Assembly: GCF_030052815.1 (NCBI RefSeq)
Contig: NC_079501.1
Location: forward strand, 97,666,190-97,730,189
DNA length: 64,000 nucleotides
From: Hevea brasiliensis
Taxonomy: Eukaryota > Streptophyta > Magnoliopsida > Malpighiales > Euphorbiaceae
Direction of reading: 5' to 3'
The translations under genes were made by a program, and so were the position numbers. Of the stretch, positions 23,300 through 35,390 are shown piece after piece. Each line of letters opens with the position of its first letter. Within the stretch, counting starts at the first letter, position 1. The notes under the pieces are model-generated. The model was not told the origin of the DNA and searched no databases. It saw only the letters and a list, made by a program, of their open reading frames with translations.

Positions 23300-24720
23300 T
23301 GGACTCAGATAATAATCTAAGTCATCAGAATCATATTCCTTGTCATATAAGCTTTTGTACTAGGGACATGGATTGTTTTTTTGTTCAGAAGCAGATGCAC
23401 TTTTATCGGTTTTTCTTTTTCTGCCTTAGTGAAGTTCTGAGAATATTGCCAGATTGGATTAGTATAATAAAAAAGAAAATCTAAAACTTTTTCTGGTTGA
23501 GCCTTTGGTTCAATAGAAGTGGAAGTCATCATTTGGGGCCTGGGCTTGTAGTTGTTAATTTCACATAGATGGGAAGTGATTTCTTTTTGCAGTGCAAGGC
23601 TTTGTCCTGTCCTGGTAGTTCTGGAATAGGTCTTCCATTCGTAGAATTGGTTCTAAGTCCATAATAATCCTTTTGAATTCTTGAAAAAAAGCTTGTGTAA
23701 GATGAACATAGAGCAGGCTGCTATGGCTTCTGGTAGAGGTTTATGGTGAAGATTATGGTTCTCACTGGCTATCTTTAATCTTTTACGCTATAATGAAGCA
23801 GGGGCAAACCTTTCAAGGAAGCGCCATGTCAGACTCTGTTGATTTTTCATATCTCCAAGGAAATTATAGAGCCCTAAGGTAAGAACTTCAAAAGCGATGG
23901 TGTATAAGGTGACCATGCACCATTAAAACCAAATTTCTTCCTGGAGCAAATCTTTTTGGAGGTTTAGACATAAGGTGATGAAGAATGGAGCATCTGGACG
24001 AAACATAGAGTGTGTTTCTTGCTTTTGTTTGAGAACATTGGTAAGGTTTTGGAAATGGAAGAGGTGATTTTTTGCAAATTTAATGTTTTCGCCAAGTGTC
24101 ATTGATGCATTGCATCCTAGTGGAAAACTTACAAGTGCAGGAATTAAAAGGAAAGATTCCTAGAGTTGAGGGGTTGGAGGAGCTGGCCATGAAGATGAGA
24201 GGAATTAAGTAAAGAGAAGTAAGAAGTTAGATAGAAGGTGGTCTGGTGAGGAGATCTGGAACCAGATTAAGGTCTCCTTTTATATGCTGAATAGTAAACT
24301 CATATTTGGAAAATCAATTTTTTAATATCAAAAGATGTGGTTCAAGAAGACTCTTGTTTTTAAATTCTAATACCCTGGAAAAGGATGAGTTGTTCATGAT
24401 GATCAAAAAGCAGTGGCCTATGAGATGAAATTCAAATTTTTTTATTCCATTTTTAATTACCAGGATTTCTTTATAGACTGTGTGGTAATGTTTTTCAGAG
24501 TCCTTGAACTGTTTGTTTGCATGATCACATATATGTTGTTTTCCTTATATTTCTTCGAGAAAAACAGCTCCCTAATATTCATCACTAATGTCAATCTACA
24601 GAATCTTCTTTCCTGTGATAGGAATCTTTAAGAGAGGTGAATCCTGTGTGATTTTTTTCAGTGTTTGGACAACTATCATTTGTGCAGTGCTCTAAGGAGG
24701 GGCTTGTTTTTTTCAGCATT
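23300..24720 (-). pseudogene. pararetrovirus RNase H and downstream region, decayed
   Basis: Placed by its position after the RT domain. Only short open pieces remain between many stops. RNase H active-site residues could not be followed with confidence. Confidence 0.5.
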
Positions 24721-24722
24721 TT

Positions 24723-25540
24723 TTATAGAAGGGATGTGAATCTAGACACATGTGAAATAAAGTCTCTCAGATAATTGATAATTCTAAGAAACTGTTGGAT
24801 TTGTTTGGTTACCAAATCCTTATCTAAAAACTTTAATAACTCCTGAGTAATGTGGGATCCAGGATGGTACTTTCCATCTTCAAATTGCATTCCTAGAAAT
24901 TCAATATTGGTTTGGGCCAAGTGACTCTCTTTTTTTTTTCCAATAACATGATCCCATACTCCTAGACTAGAGCTTGAAACTAGGCCATAAGTTTTTTATG
25001 GGCCAAGACGCTTTTTGAGAATAGCAGAATGCCATCAATAAGATACTATGTAGGATGGATTCAAAAATTCGAATCATAGCCTTTTGAAATAATGAAGAAG
25101 CCACCTTAAGTCTAAATGGCATATCAGTTCATTGGTACTGGGCATTTAGAATGAAAAAAGTCATTTTGTAATGATCTTCTGGAGTAATACCCAATTGCTA
25201 AAATCTTGCTTTAAGATCAAACTTAGAAAAGATGTGAGCCTCCTGCAGATGAGTGAGCATAGAGTTTATCTTGGGTAGAAGAAATTTGTCATATCTTAAA
25301 AAATGATTCAAAGGCTTATAATCAATCACAAGCCTTTTCTTTCCTCTAATTTTTTATCCACACAGAAGGCCTGATAGGGCCATGTTGAGTCAGTAGGTTC
25401 AATGAGACCTTGTTGGAGGAGTTGCTGGCATTCCTATTGAGCCAAAGAGAGATCTAAAGGAGTCATTCTAGGATGCGTTGCCTTTGTGGGATTAAGGTCT
25501 TCATTAAGCTTAAAGGGAAGCTTAGTAAAGAACTAATAAG
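24723..25540 (-). pseudogene. pararetrovirus reverse transcriptase, inactivated
   Basis: Recognised by a short IDYKPLN-type motif and, at 24723-24920, by the connection segment (IEFLGMQFEDGKYHPGSHI). Several in-frame stops lie between. The catalytic YxDD box region at about 25031-25045 has its second Asp codon changed to Gly (codon 25031-25033), so the domain would be dead even without the stops. Confidence 0.75.
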
Positions 25541-26224
25541 AAAAATCTACATAAAAGTCCACACAAGAAGGCATTAAAAGATCTCTATATTTTTGAAAGT
25601 CTAGAGGAGCTTCAGAGAGTGAGAACATCTTTTGAATTGTGGTAAAATGTTTAAAAAGCCTTTTATATTTTAACAAAGTAGGTAGAATCTGAAGCTTTTG
25701 AGCTTGCTGATTTACATCAAAACCAATTAGCAAGTCTTTGTCATGGAGATCTCTATCGATTACCTTTATCCAGATAATATAGTTAGTGGAAAACTGTATT
25801 CCAATTTTTTTGTAATAAGATCAGTTTTGAATATCTTTTCATTTGCTACATGAAAGCATTCAGAATGAGGGATCCAGGCTTCCTTAATAAGTACTGTAAG
25901 ATTTATCATGCTCTTATGAGCATCAGTATCAATGAATCCAATGAAAAAAATAGGTCACTCATGCTTTGATAGAAGAACATGAATCTGGACCAAAGGAGTT
26001 GGAATAACCAGCTGGGCTGAAGAGCATAAAGAAGCAGTATGGATACTTATAAAGTCTATATTAGAGACATTCGTATTAGTATCATCGACTGATGTAGATT
26101 CTGGTTTAGCAATCTCAAGAGAAAAGATAGTTTTTTTGTCAGCTTCATCTTGCTCTGAGAATAGGGATTCAATATCTGTGTCTCCCAAATCCAAATGAGT
26201 GCCTTGATGAATTTGTTGAATCAT
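25541..26224 (-). pseudogene. pararetrovirus aspartic protease region, decayed
   Basis: Open pieces at 25955-26224 and 25533-25733 bracket the region between the zinc knuckle and RT, where the protease lies in Caulimoviridae. A stretch before a stop near 25930 resembles the protease active-site area (FIDTDA), where family members have D-[ST]-G/A. Assignment rests mainly on order. Confidence 0.45.
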
Positions 26225-26421
26225 TTTTGCTACCTTCTTCGAATTTTAAGGATAATCTTTAGAAAAATGGCCATTCTTTCAATAGAAGAAACATCTGTTT
26301 GATTTTGTTTTGCCTTGAATGGATTTCTTCTTGAAGAATCGAAAAGCCTTCTTTTTGGGTCTTTTCTTTGGCTTGTGCGTATACTTCTTCTAATGAAACT
26401 TTTTCTTTTTTTTTTTGCATT
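26225..26421 (-). pseudogene. pararetrovirus coat-protein C-terminus with broken zinc knuckle
   Basis: A basic stretch precedes a CCHC-type knuckle in which the second Cys position is a TGA stop and the last Cys is Tyr, so the knuckle cannot bind zinc. The copia element begins right after this segment. Confidence 0.6.
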
Positions 26422-26599
26422 TGTTATGGAAAGTCAATCATTATATTATTTCTGTGTATATTCTGTATTCTGTATTCCTATTTAGGATTTCTTATTTAGG
26501 ATTTCTTCCTAATTAGTATAACACAATTATAGGAATCAATTGTATATAAATACCCATGTACAGATTAATTGAAATATATGAGAATCATCTCTTTCTACA
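26422..26599 (+). repeat. 5' LTR of the copia element
   Basis: 178 bp, identical over its whole length to 31019-31196. It contains TATATAAAT (about 26541-26550), a likely TATA box. Confidence 0.95.
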
Positions 26600-26886
26600 T
26601 GGTATCAGAGCAGGTCATCTATCTAGGGTGATTATTTGTTCTCACCACCCAGCTCAGGAGAGACCTTGGCATGGCCGCCGTTTCGTCTCCGATCAACATT
26701 GCCGGTGTCGCCTCAATCCCCTCATTCCACCACCGTGTCTTTGTTGCACGATCCAAGACACCATTAAAGGACTTCGAGGTTTGGCTCTCGGATCCTATTT
26801 CGGTATTTGCTTGATTTGTGATTTTGGATTATTTTGTTCTTTAAGACTTTGGATTAGCGTTTGGTTAGTTTTCTTTGTCTCAACAA

Positions 26887-27880
26887 ATGGCAGACAATAA
26901 GAATATTATTTCTGATGTGATTCCGATGATGACTAAGATCACGGAACACAAACTTAATGGTTCGAATTATCTGGAGTGGAGTAAGACTGTTAGGGTCTAT
27001 TTGCGTAACATTGATAAGGATGATCACCTTACTAAAGATCCACCTACTGATGATACACAACAAACTTGGCTAAGGGAGGATGCTCGGTTGTTTTTGCAGC
27101 TTCGGAACTCGATTCACAGTGAGGTAATTAGTTTAATTAATCACTGTGAATTTGTTAAGGAATTGATGGATTACTTAGATTTTACGTATTCAGTAAAGGG
27201 AATATCTCCGTATTTATGATGTTTGTAAGGCATTCTACCGTCTTTGAGAAAGAGAATAAGTCTCTCACGGCTTATTTTATGGATTTTAAGCGGGTATATG
27301 AGGAACTTAATGTATTGTTGCCTTTTAGTTACGATGTGAAAGTTCAGCAGCCCAACGAGCAACTGTCATTATGAGTTTTCTTGCAGGCCTTCCTTGAGTA
27401 TGAGATCGCTAAATCTCAGATTCTTTCCAGTTCTGAGATTTCCTCTTTGCATGAAACATTCACACGGGTCCTTCACAGCAGAGAGTACCCAATCTTCACA
27501 GCCTGCCAGTAGTGCTCTTATTAGCCGTAATCCAAATGGACAACAGGGTAATAGAAGAGGAAGTAGAGGAGGAATTACAGGCAACAGAAGTAATCAGCAT
27601 AATGGAGAGGCTAGTTCTAATCAGGACTCAAGAGGAGTCATTTGTTATTATTGTCATGAGCCTGGCCATACAAAATATAATTGTCCGCAACTTCAGAGGA
27701 AAAATCAGCGATCACATATGGCAAATATGGCAGCAGAGGATTCTACAGTATCTTCCTTTGAGAAAACTGTTTTGGTATCCGCAGAGGATTTTGCACAGTT
27801 TTCCCAGTATCAGGCATCTCTAGAGCCTACCAGTTCCCCTATCACTGCGATTGCTGAGTCAGGTAAATCCACTACATGCC
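26887..27880 (+). pseudogene. copia gag (nucleocapsid), frameshifted
   Basis: The ATG at 26887 opens a copia-type gag N-terminus (KLNGSNYLEWSKTVRVYL) that runs into a stop at 27219. Recognisable gag continues in other frames (SLTAYFMDFKRVYEELN near 27265). The frame from 27394 encodes an intact CCHC knuckle, CYYCHEPGHTKYNC (about 27640-27685). At least two frame changes and one stop (near 27372) separate the pieces. Confidence 0.85.
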
Positions 27881-27894
27881 TTGTGTCTTCCTCA

Positions 27895-28158
27895 TCCAAA
27901 TGGGTTATTGATTCTGGTGCAACAGATCACATGACAGGTAATTCTAGTCTTCTATCTACTTTTCAGTCTAATCCCACTTCCTCTACTGTTACTTTAGCTG
28001 ATGGTTCTACTTCTTGTGTCATGGGTTCTGGAACTGCGAATCCGACTTCGTCAATTTCTTTGTCATCTGTTTTGTGTTTACCAAATTTCTCTTTTAATCT
28101 ACTTTCTGTTAGTAAACTTACTCGTACCTTAAATTGTTCTATTTCTTTTTTTTTCTGA
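27895..28158 (+). pseudogene. copia aspartic protease domain
   Basis: Carries WVIDSGATDHMTG with the active-site DSG motif intact, in the same frame as the zinc knuckle. The frame ends at 28158, before the integrase. Confidence 0.85.
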
Positions 28159-28165
28159 TCAGTGT

Positions 28166-28945
28166 TTGTTTCAGGATCTTACGACGAAGCAGATTATTGG
28201 TAGAGGACGTGAGTCAGGTGGTCTCTACATTCTGGAAAATCATGTACCGCGATCGCTTGTTTGCTCCAGTACCTTAACACCTCTTGAAGCTCATTGTAGA
28301 TTGGGTCATCCTTCTTTGTCTACCATGAAGAAGTTGTGTCCTCAGTTTCAGTCTTTATCAGTACTAGAATGTGAGTCGTGTCAGTTTGCAAAACATCATC
28401 GTTTGCCTTCTGTGTCTAGAGTCAATAAACGGGCTTCATCCCCTTTTGAGTTAGTTCATTCTGATGTTTGGGGTCCTTGTTCTATTACTTCTAAAACTGG
28501 ATTTCGTTATTTTGTTACTTTTGTTGATGATTACTCTCATGTTACCTGGTTATATTTAATGAAGAATCGTTCTGAGTTGTTTTCTATCTTTTGTGCCTTT
28601 TGTAATGAAATCAAAATTCAATTTAATATTTCTGTGCGCATATTAAGAAGTGACAATGCTAAAGAATATTTTTCAGCACAATTTCAGTCTTATATGACAC
28701 AAAATGGCATTCTTCATCAGTCTTCCTGTGTGGATACCCCATCCCAAAATGGCGTGGCCGAAAGAAAAAATCGGCATCTTCTTGAGGTAACTCGTGCTCT
28801 TCTTTTTCAGATGAAAGTTCCTAAACACTTTTGGGCGGATGCAGTTTCTATGGCATGTTTTTTGATCAATCGTATGCCTTCTTACATTCTTAATGGGGAT
28901 ATTCCTTATCTTGCTTTGTTCCTACAAAATCTTTGTTTCCGTTGA
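28166..28945 (+). pseudogene. copia integrase, truncated by frameshift
   Basis: Contains the GAG-pre-integrase HHCC-like part (CRLGHPS, CESCQFAKHHR) and the DDE core: HSDVWGP, TFVDDYS, SDNAKEYF and NGVAERKNRHLLE. The frame is lost near 28900, and the C-terminal part continues in another frame (VFLGYSRIQKGYRCF, about 29028-29075). Confidence 0.85.
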
Positions 28946-29607
28946 ACCCCGTATTTTTTGTTGTACTTGTTTTGTACGTGATGTTCGTCCGCAGGTTACT
29001 AAATTGGATCCAAAGTCTCTCAAATGTGTCTTCCTTGGGTACTCCCGGATTCAAAAAGGGTACCGTTGTTTCTCTCCTACTCTTAATCGTTATCTTGTTT
29101 CTGCAGATGTCACATTTTTTGAGTCCACTCCATTTTTTCTCAATCATCCGTATGAGAGTCGGGGAGGAAGATGATATCTTAATATATCTTGTCCAACCAA
29201 TGTCTAGTCCTCTCTCACGACCTATTTCTTCCGTCTCTAGACCTACTCGGCCTCCGTTGTTCATGTTTATTCCAGAGATTGGAGATTCTGACTCGAGATC
29301 CTCCACCGGCTACTTCGTTGGGAGATCCTGCCTCATGCGATCATGATTACGATATAGACTTACCCATTGCTCTTCGTAAAGGTAAACGTTCATGTACTTA
29401 CCCTATCTCTTCTTTTGTTTCTTATAATCAATTGTATTCTTGTTCTCGGTGTTTTGTTACTTCTTTAGACTCTATTCACATCCCTAATCATTGGTGAGGC
29501 ACCTTTGTCTCATCTGTTTGGTGTCTTTGCTATGAAAGAGCAAATGGAGGCTTTAGATGCTAATGGAACATGGGAACAGTTGACTTAGACCACTGGAAAG
29601 AAAGCCA

Positions 29608-30417
29608 TTGGTTGAAAATGGGTATTCTGATGAGGTAAATCCTGATGGTTCTGTGGCTAGATTAAAAGCACGCCTTGTAGCAAAAGGATATGCTCAGACA
29701 TATGGGGTTGATTACTCTGACACTTTTTCTCCTGTAGCTAAACTTACTTCTGTTCGCTTGTTTATCTCTTTAGTAGCTACATATGATTGGCCCCTACACC
29801 AATTGGATATCAAGAATGCCTTCCTTCATGGTGATCTTCAGGAGGAGGTGTATATGGAGCAACCACCTGGGTTTGTTGCTCAGGGGGAGTTGGGTAAAGT
29901 TTGTAGGCTTCGGAAGTCTCTTTATGGCTTGAAACAAAGTCCTAGGGCCTGGATTGGGAGATTCAGTGAAGCAGTACAGGAATTTGGTATGCAAAAGAGT
30001 AAGTGTAATCACTCAGTATTTTATAAGCAATCTGAGGCTGGTCTAATTCTCCTGGTAGTCTATGTGGATGACATTATCATCACTGGGAGTGACTCTGCAG
30101 GTATTTCATCTCTTAAAACCTTCCTCCAAACCAGTTTGGACCAAAGACTTGGGATTATTAAAGTATTTTTGTGTATTGAAGTTATGAGAAGTAAGAAGGG
30201 TATTTTCTTGTCTCAAAGAAAATATGTCCTTGATCTATTGACAGAGACAGGAAAATTAGGTGCTAAGCCTTGTAGTGCACCAATGACTCCAAATTTACAA
30301 CTGTTAGCAGGGATAGTGAGTTGTTTGAAGATCCAGAGAGATACAGGGAGATTGGTAGGAAAATTGAACTACCTTCTTGTCACTCGTCTGACATTGCTTA
30401 TGCCGTTAGTGTGGTAA
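29608..30417 (+). pseudogene. copia reverse transcriptase
   Basis: Motifs include ARLVAKGYAQTYGVDY, FSPVAKLTSVRL, LDIKNAFLHGDL and YVDDIIITG with both catalytic Asp codons intact. A stop just upstream (about 29586) and a frame change near 30310-30420 break the domain. Of the element's enzymes this is the least damaged. Confidence 0.88.
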
Positions 30418-30687
30418 GTCGGTTTATGTCTTCCCAACCGTTGCTCATTGGGAAGCCTTGGGACAAATCTTGTGCTATTTGAAGGAGCTCGGGAAGAGGT
30501 TTGTTATATGGTAATCATGGGCATTTAAATGTTGAATGTTTTTGAGATGCCGATGAAATTTGGATCTAAGGTTGATAGGAGGTCAACTCTTTGGATATTG
30601 CGTTTTGTTTGGAGGAAATTTGGTGTCTTGGAAAAGCAAGAAGCGAGTGTAGTTTCTCGATCTAGTCTTTGAATCCGAATCTGAGCC

Positions 30688-30999
30688 ATGGCACAATCGG
30701 TATGTGAGGTAATGTGGATATTTCAATTACTAGATGATACAGGTTTTAAGACCCCACTTACTGCGAAATTGTGGTGTGATAATCAAGCTGCTCTCCATAT
30801 TGCTTCTAATCCGGTATTTCATGAGCGGACCAAACATATTGAGATTGATTGTCACTTTATTCGTGAAAAGATTCAACAACAGATCATCTCAACAGGACAT
30901 ATCAAAACTGGAGAGCAGTTAGGAGATATTTTCACAAAAGCTCTGAATGGAGCTAGGATTGACTACATTTGTAACAAGTTGGGCATGATTAACATCTAA
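30688..30999 (+). pseudogene. copia RNase H, C-terminal part
   Basis: Includes LWCDNQAALHIASNPVFHE and HIEIDCHFIREK, followed by the GDIFTKAL end typical of copia polyproteins. It is detached from RT by about 270 bp with stops. Confidence 0.85.
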
Positions 31000-31018
31000 C
31001 ATCCACCTTGAGGGGGAG

Positions 31019-31196
31019 TGTTATGGAAAGTCAATCATTATATTATTTCTGTGTATATTCTGTATTCTGTATTCCTATTTAGGATTTCTTATTTAGGATT
31101 TCTTCCTAATTAGTATAACACAATTATAGGAATCAATTGTATATAAATACCCATGTACAGATTAATTGAAATATATGAGAATCATCTCTTTCTACA
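31019..31196 (+). repeat. 3' LTR of the copia element
   Basis: 178 bp, identical to the 5' LTR. It is preceded by the polypurine tract. Confidence 0.95.
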
Positions 31197-31201
31197 GCAT
31201 T

Positions 31202-33148
31202 TAATCTAAAGATGGGACTTATTGCAGGCTTTATGGAAAAGACTTGGTCTTGTTTATGATGTTTTTGAATAACTTTTTATGCTCACATAGTTTGTCAAGA
31301 ATGGACGGGGTCAATTAGTGAATTTCTCTAATAGAAATTCATGTTAATTTCCTACAAATTACTTGAATTGTTCAATAGAAATTAGACTGTATCTACTCAA
31401 TGAGAGAGGCAATATATGTAATTTTGAGATTAACATTATTCAGTCCATCGAGCCTATAAAAAAGTTGGGACATACACTGATAGTAAGACTCAAGATCTTT
31501 CTTTTCTAAGGAATAGCCCTTCATTTCAAAAAAATCTTGTCTTTTTTGTTGTTTTACAAAGTCTATATTTCCAAGGAACTCTGAATGGATAGTTCCTAAT
31601 AAAGTTCAAGTATCTGGCATTTGGTAAAATTGAAGCTGTATGTATTGTCCCAAGAAAGAGAACTAATCTCAGAGTGATCCAGTCATTCGAGCAGCAAATT
31701 CTCGAAGGATTATCGATAATTGAGCATCAGGCTTAGTTAGCTTTCAAGCTCCAAATTCAAGCATCCTTTCTCTCCATTTTGATGGAGAAACATCATCAAG
31801 TGTAAACCAGGGTCCAACAGTTAGACGAGCATAAGATCCGACTTTTGAATTTTGGCAGGATATGTTTCTTCTTCTATAGTTTCTTGAGGGATCTCATTTC
31901 CATTAGACCTAGTGGAAGTAACCATGAGAAGATTGATAATGTCTATCAGGTTTGCTTCAGGGTCAAAATCAAAATATTCTTCCTTTGAAGATTCATAAGA
32001 TTCTTCTGTTTTAAATCATGGAGGTGAGTCTTGAGGATACATAGGCATTTTAATTTTATGGTCTTTTGGTAAAGGCTTTGCTTTTTCCATTAATTTAGAA
32101 GAAGAAATACTTTTTGATGGTTGGGATTGTTACTGAAAGGGATGAAAAGATGGTTGTTTAGGTGTGGAAGTCTCTTTGAATAATTTAGGAGGTGTATCAA
32201 AAATAGAAGGTCCAAAAGACATTGATGGCTTAGGCTCATAAGGAGATAGTTTATAGGATGAAAACATATTATTAACAAGTGTATGGGTTTGTTTATGGTA
32301 AGCTAAGTCTGCTTCTATTTGAGCAATATGAGATTTTAATCTTTTGATTCTGAGTCCTTTTGCATGAAATTTTGTCCAAATCTCTTTTGATGGATCATAG
32401 CTATGAGATCTTTGTCAAGCTGACTAATCTGGGATTGGAGGTTCATATACAATTGATGAATTTGGGTTGACAGAGTATCAACCTTGGTTTCTATTAGTTG
32501 AGTTTGATTAATCACCAAGTCAATTTTTGAATCAATCTTCTCAAGGAAATTATTTTGGGCCTTAGCATTCAAAGTCTGCCAATTTAATACTTCTTTTGCT
32601 TGGGACAAGGGCTTTGACTGGCCTTCTTGATCAATGGTGGATAATTGAAACAAAGGACGAGAAGCCAACTTCTAGATGGAATCAATGTTATAGTGTAAAG
32701 GAGGAAAATTTTTTTCAAAGTCTTCTTGGGAGAACATCATGCAAGGAGAGACTAAAGGAAGTGCAGGAGGTAGAGCAATTTCTTGCTTATTTTTCTTTTC
32801 TCCTTCTTTCCTTAAAATTTCCAACGCCATTTCATAAATTGGCAAAGGATTATGCCATTGTATTTCTTTGCTAATGTAGATCCATGGACCAGAATCTGAA
32901 GAAGAATCTTTTCATGGTTTGTAAGTCTTACATGAAGAGAATCTTTTTGGCACTATTCTTCTTTTGTGGAGGCACTTATCATATTCTTTAATTTCATGGA
33001 TGTAGTTGCAACTTTCATCACACATTTCCGATCTAGGGACATCCCAAATAAAATGACCATTGATTTTATTAGTGTAAATAGGTGTTCCATTTGTTATAAA
33101 TGCATGCACAGGAATCTTGTCTCTCTTTTCTATAACAGGAGAGATCAT
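31202..33148 (-). pseudogene. pararetrovirus coat-protein region, broken
   Basis: Pieces at 32912-33148 (Cys/His-containing), at 32336-32668 (heptad-like, coiled-coil character) and at 31.2-31.8 kb (coat-like helical segment), separated by stops. Function is assigned by order between movement protein and zinc knuckle. The copia element interrupts its 3' part. Confidence 0.6.
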
Positions 33149-33250
33149 CAGTGTGAAAAACTGCTGATGAAGATTTAGAAGAGCTTCCTAGAGTTTTGAA
33201 TACTATTTTAATAATTCCATCAAATATTCTATGGAATGATGGTTTGTGGC

Positions 33251-33837
33251 TTATACAGGATGAAAATTGTTGTGAAGTTTCTCATAGTTGGTAAGCCATT
33301 TTATGGGAATTAGCTTTACCAACTCATCTCTTGATAACTGCCGCGGTATTTGAACAATTGTGAGAGTCGATTCTGTGTCTGAGAAGATATATAGAGCATC
33401 TGAAGAGACTCCTGGTTGGGACAAATTAATAGCATGATCTTGGAAGTGATAAATGATTTGGTGATGTAGAGTTGCTGCCATGGAGGATACCGTCTGCTCA
33501 GCTCCAACTAGTTAAACTTGAACTTTTAAGACTGTGGGAAGATTTGGATCTTTGCAGAGACATGTTGTAATTGGAGAAAAAGATAAGTACCACACTCCCA
33601 GCATGGAGAGTGGAGATGCAAGTATCAATCACAATATGTTCATATTTGAGGAATTTGACATCCAATAAAGAGAGTCTGACAGTGACTGGTAGTCCTCTTC
33701 ATCCATGTAGAGTGAGAATTATTTTGACTGCTCCAAAGTGCAGGTGAGTGTACCCTTGCCTTTTCCATTGAGGGATAAAAGGGGAAGAAATCTCCAGAGT
33801 AACATACTGTTCGGCGGTAGTGGATCTGAGGGCACAA
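33251..33837 (-). pseudogene. pararetrovirus movement protein (30K family), broken
   Basis: Two open pieces in different frames, 33640-33837 and 33251-33481, with a stop between them. The C-terminal piece carries the LIPIKWLTNYEKL motif, like the Caulimoviridae movement-protein signature ending in TNYE. This domain is not found in LTR retrotransposons and is the strongest sign of viral origin. Confidence 0.75.
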
Positions 33838-34209
33838 TGGTCAAGAGGAGAAGTCTATATGTATTCTTTAGTGACAGATCTTTTTCAAGAGATAAGAGAC
33901 CAAATATTTCTGGTGCGAGAATCAGATCTTATGTATATATTATAAGGGTTTAAAAGGGGAAAAAAATATTCTTCCACTTGAGCACCTTCAAGGATGTTAG
34001 ATATCTTAACAAGATTATCTATTTTGCAAGACAAACTTCTTCTACAAGAAGGAGATAAAAATAGAGAAGATGTTAGATTAACTAAACTGACAGAAAGAAA
34101 AGACTGAGATACTAAAGTTGAAACAAGTTGAGGTATCACATAAAATATGACTAGAAGGTTCTTCCTACTCTTCTCAAATTAAATATTATTATTGATAAAT
34201 ATTTTTAAT

Positions 34210-34210
34210 A

Positions 34211-34253
<43 letters not shown>
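34210..34253. repeat. (ATT)n microsatellite
   Basis: About 14 ATT units, just outside the right edge of the pararetrovirus. Confidence 0.95.
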
Positions 34254-34255
<2 letters not shown>

Positions 34256-34259
34256 CTTT

Positions 34260-35390
34260 TCAGTCCCGAATTTCAACGTCTAACACCACCTCAATGATCC
34301 AAACTAAAGTTACATTTTACTATTAATATTATTTTGCGAAACATGTTTTTGATAAAAATATTTAAAAAATGAGCTAAAAAGAAAACTAAGATGTTTTTAT
34401 ATGTATAATAAAATAAAATATTTTTATATGTATAATATAAATATATATTATTATTTTAATATTGAAATTAAATAATAAAAATATTTTTATAGAAAATATT
34501 TTTTTAAAAAATAATTTTTATAGAAAATATTTTTTTAAAAAATAATTTTTATAGAAAATATTTTAATAAAAAATTATTTTTATAAAAAATATTTTTTATA
34601 TAAAAATTATTTTCTATGAAGTAAATAAAATTTTAGACTCAATTCAACTCAATTGATTGTAATTAAAAGTTTAGGATCCCAAATAAAGCTTGATTAGACT
34701 CGAATTAAAAAAATTAATTATCTTTTCCTATTATAATATATAGAGTAAGAGTGTTGTTTCATCTAAGCGCAATTAAAACGGTAAGCTGCTCTAGTTGGGT
34801 ATTGTTAGGAATAGCAATGATATTGATATTTTTAGATCTTAATAAGAAGTACATTATTGAGTTTGAGAGGATTTCAATTTGGATTAGGAATAATAATATA
34901 AAATATATTTTTAATAAATTTAATTATAAAATTTAAAATATTGTATTTTAAAAAATAAAATTTAAAAATTTATGTGATCATTACATTTTAAAATATAAAA
35001 TTTTAAAAATATATTTTTATATAAATTATCAAAAAAATAGATAAAATAAAGCAAGTTCAAGTAATATGCGGATATCTGTAAATATCTACATTCGAATTCT
35101 ACAAATAAAGAGTCCAAAAAATTTGTGAGAATCACACTGGCCAAGACTGAAAGGATTCTCTCAGCCAGCTCTTGTTGATTGATATTTATCAAAAATGATA
35201 TCGTTCAATGAAGATTCTTGTCCATTGCAGCTGACATAATCAAGAACCTTTTCCCACTGTTTTCCAGATGAGCAAACGAGCTTAACAAGTCATTTCTGCT
35301 CATCTTCACCTCCTACATTGACTATCTTTCAAATCCTGTGTCTTTGATTCTTGTCATAAGGATTCCCACAATGCAGCTGTAATCCCAGAG
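34260..35390. other. intergenic DNA and pyridoxal reductase 3' flank
   Basis: AT-rich to about 35.0 kb, with three short repeats of TTTTTATAGAAAATATTTT at about 34.49-34.57 kb. From about 35.15 kb composition changes to that of a transcribed 3' UTR. No gene. Confidence 0.5.

Larger units (their letters stand above)
22960..26421 (-). mobile_element. endogenous pararetrovirus (Caulimoviridae), downstream half
   Basis: On the minus strand, in order, are the end of the coat-protein region with a zinc knuckle, an aspartic-protease region, reverse transcriptase, RNase H and a promoter-like end. The RT region carries Caulimoviridae-type motifs. Together with the movement protein in the other half, this separates it from a Ty3 retrotransposon. 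Stops and frame shifts break every domain. It is continuous with 31197-34160 once the copia insertion is disregarded. No virus-encoded function can be expected from this copy. Confidence 0.8.
26422..31196 (+). mobile_element. Ty1/copia LTR retrotransposon inserted in the pararetrovirus
   Basis: Full-length, 4775 bp. Identical 178-bp LTRs (26422-26599 and 31019-31196) start TGTTATGG and end TCTACA. The primer-binding site TGGTATCAGAGC (26600-26611) fits initiator tRNA-Met, and the polypurine tract is GAGGGGGAG (about 31010-31018). Order is gag, protease, integrase, RT, RNase H, which defines copia. The LTRs show no difference, so insertion is recent, but the interior has many stops and frameshifts. 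It was therefore probably mobilised by proteins from another copy, or was damaged before insertion. Confidence 0.95.
26417..31201. repeat. 5-bp target-site duplication of the copia element
   Basis: GCATT occurs at 26417-26421 and again at 31197-31201, directly flanking the two LTRs. Confidence 0.9.
31197..34160 (-). mobile_element. endogenous pararetrovirus (Caulimoviridae), upstream half
   Basis: Minus-strand remnants of a movement protein (33.25-33.84 kb) and a coat-protein region (31.2-33.15 kb). A leader-like stretch without clear frames lies at 33.85-34.16 kb. It continues into 22960-26421 across the copia insertion. I found no tRNA-Met primer site, so the ends of the viral copy are approximate. 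Confidence 0.78.

Noticed and set aside
26600..26611. tRNA-like TGGTATCAGAGC as part of a tRNA gene
   Set aside because: It is the primer-binding site of the copia element, directly after the 5' LTR. No cloverleaf can be made around it.
22960..34160. Interpretation of the minus-strand RT remnants as a Ty3/gypsy retrotransposon
   Set aside because: A 30K-type movement-protein motif (TNYE) precedes the coat region, no integrase is seen and no LTRs flank the copy. This order fits Caulimoviridae.
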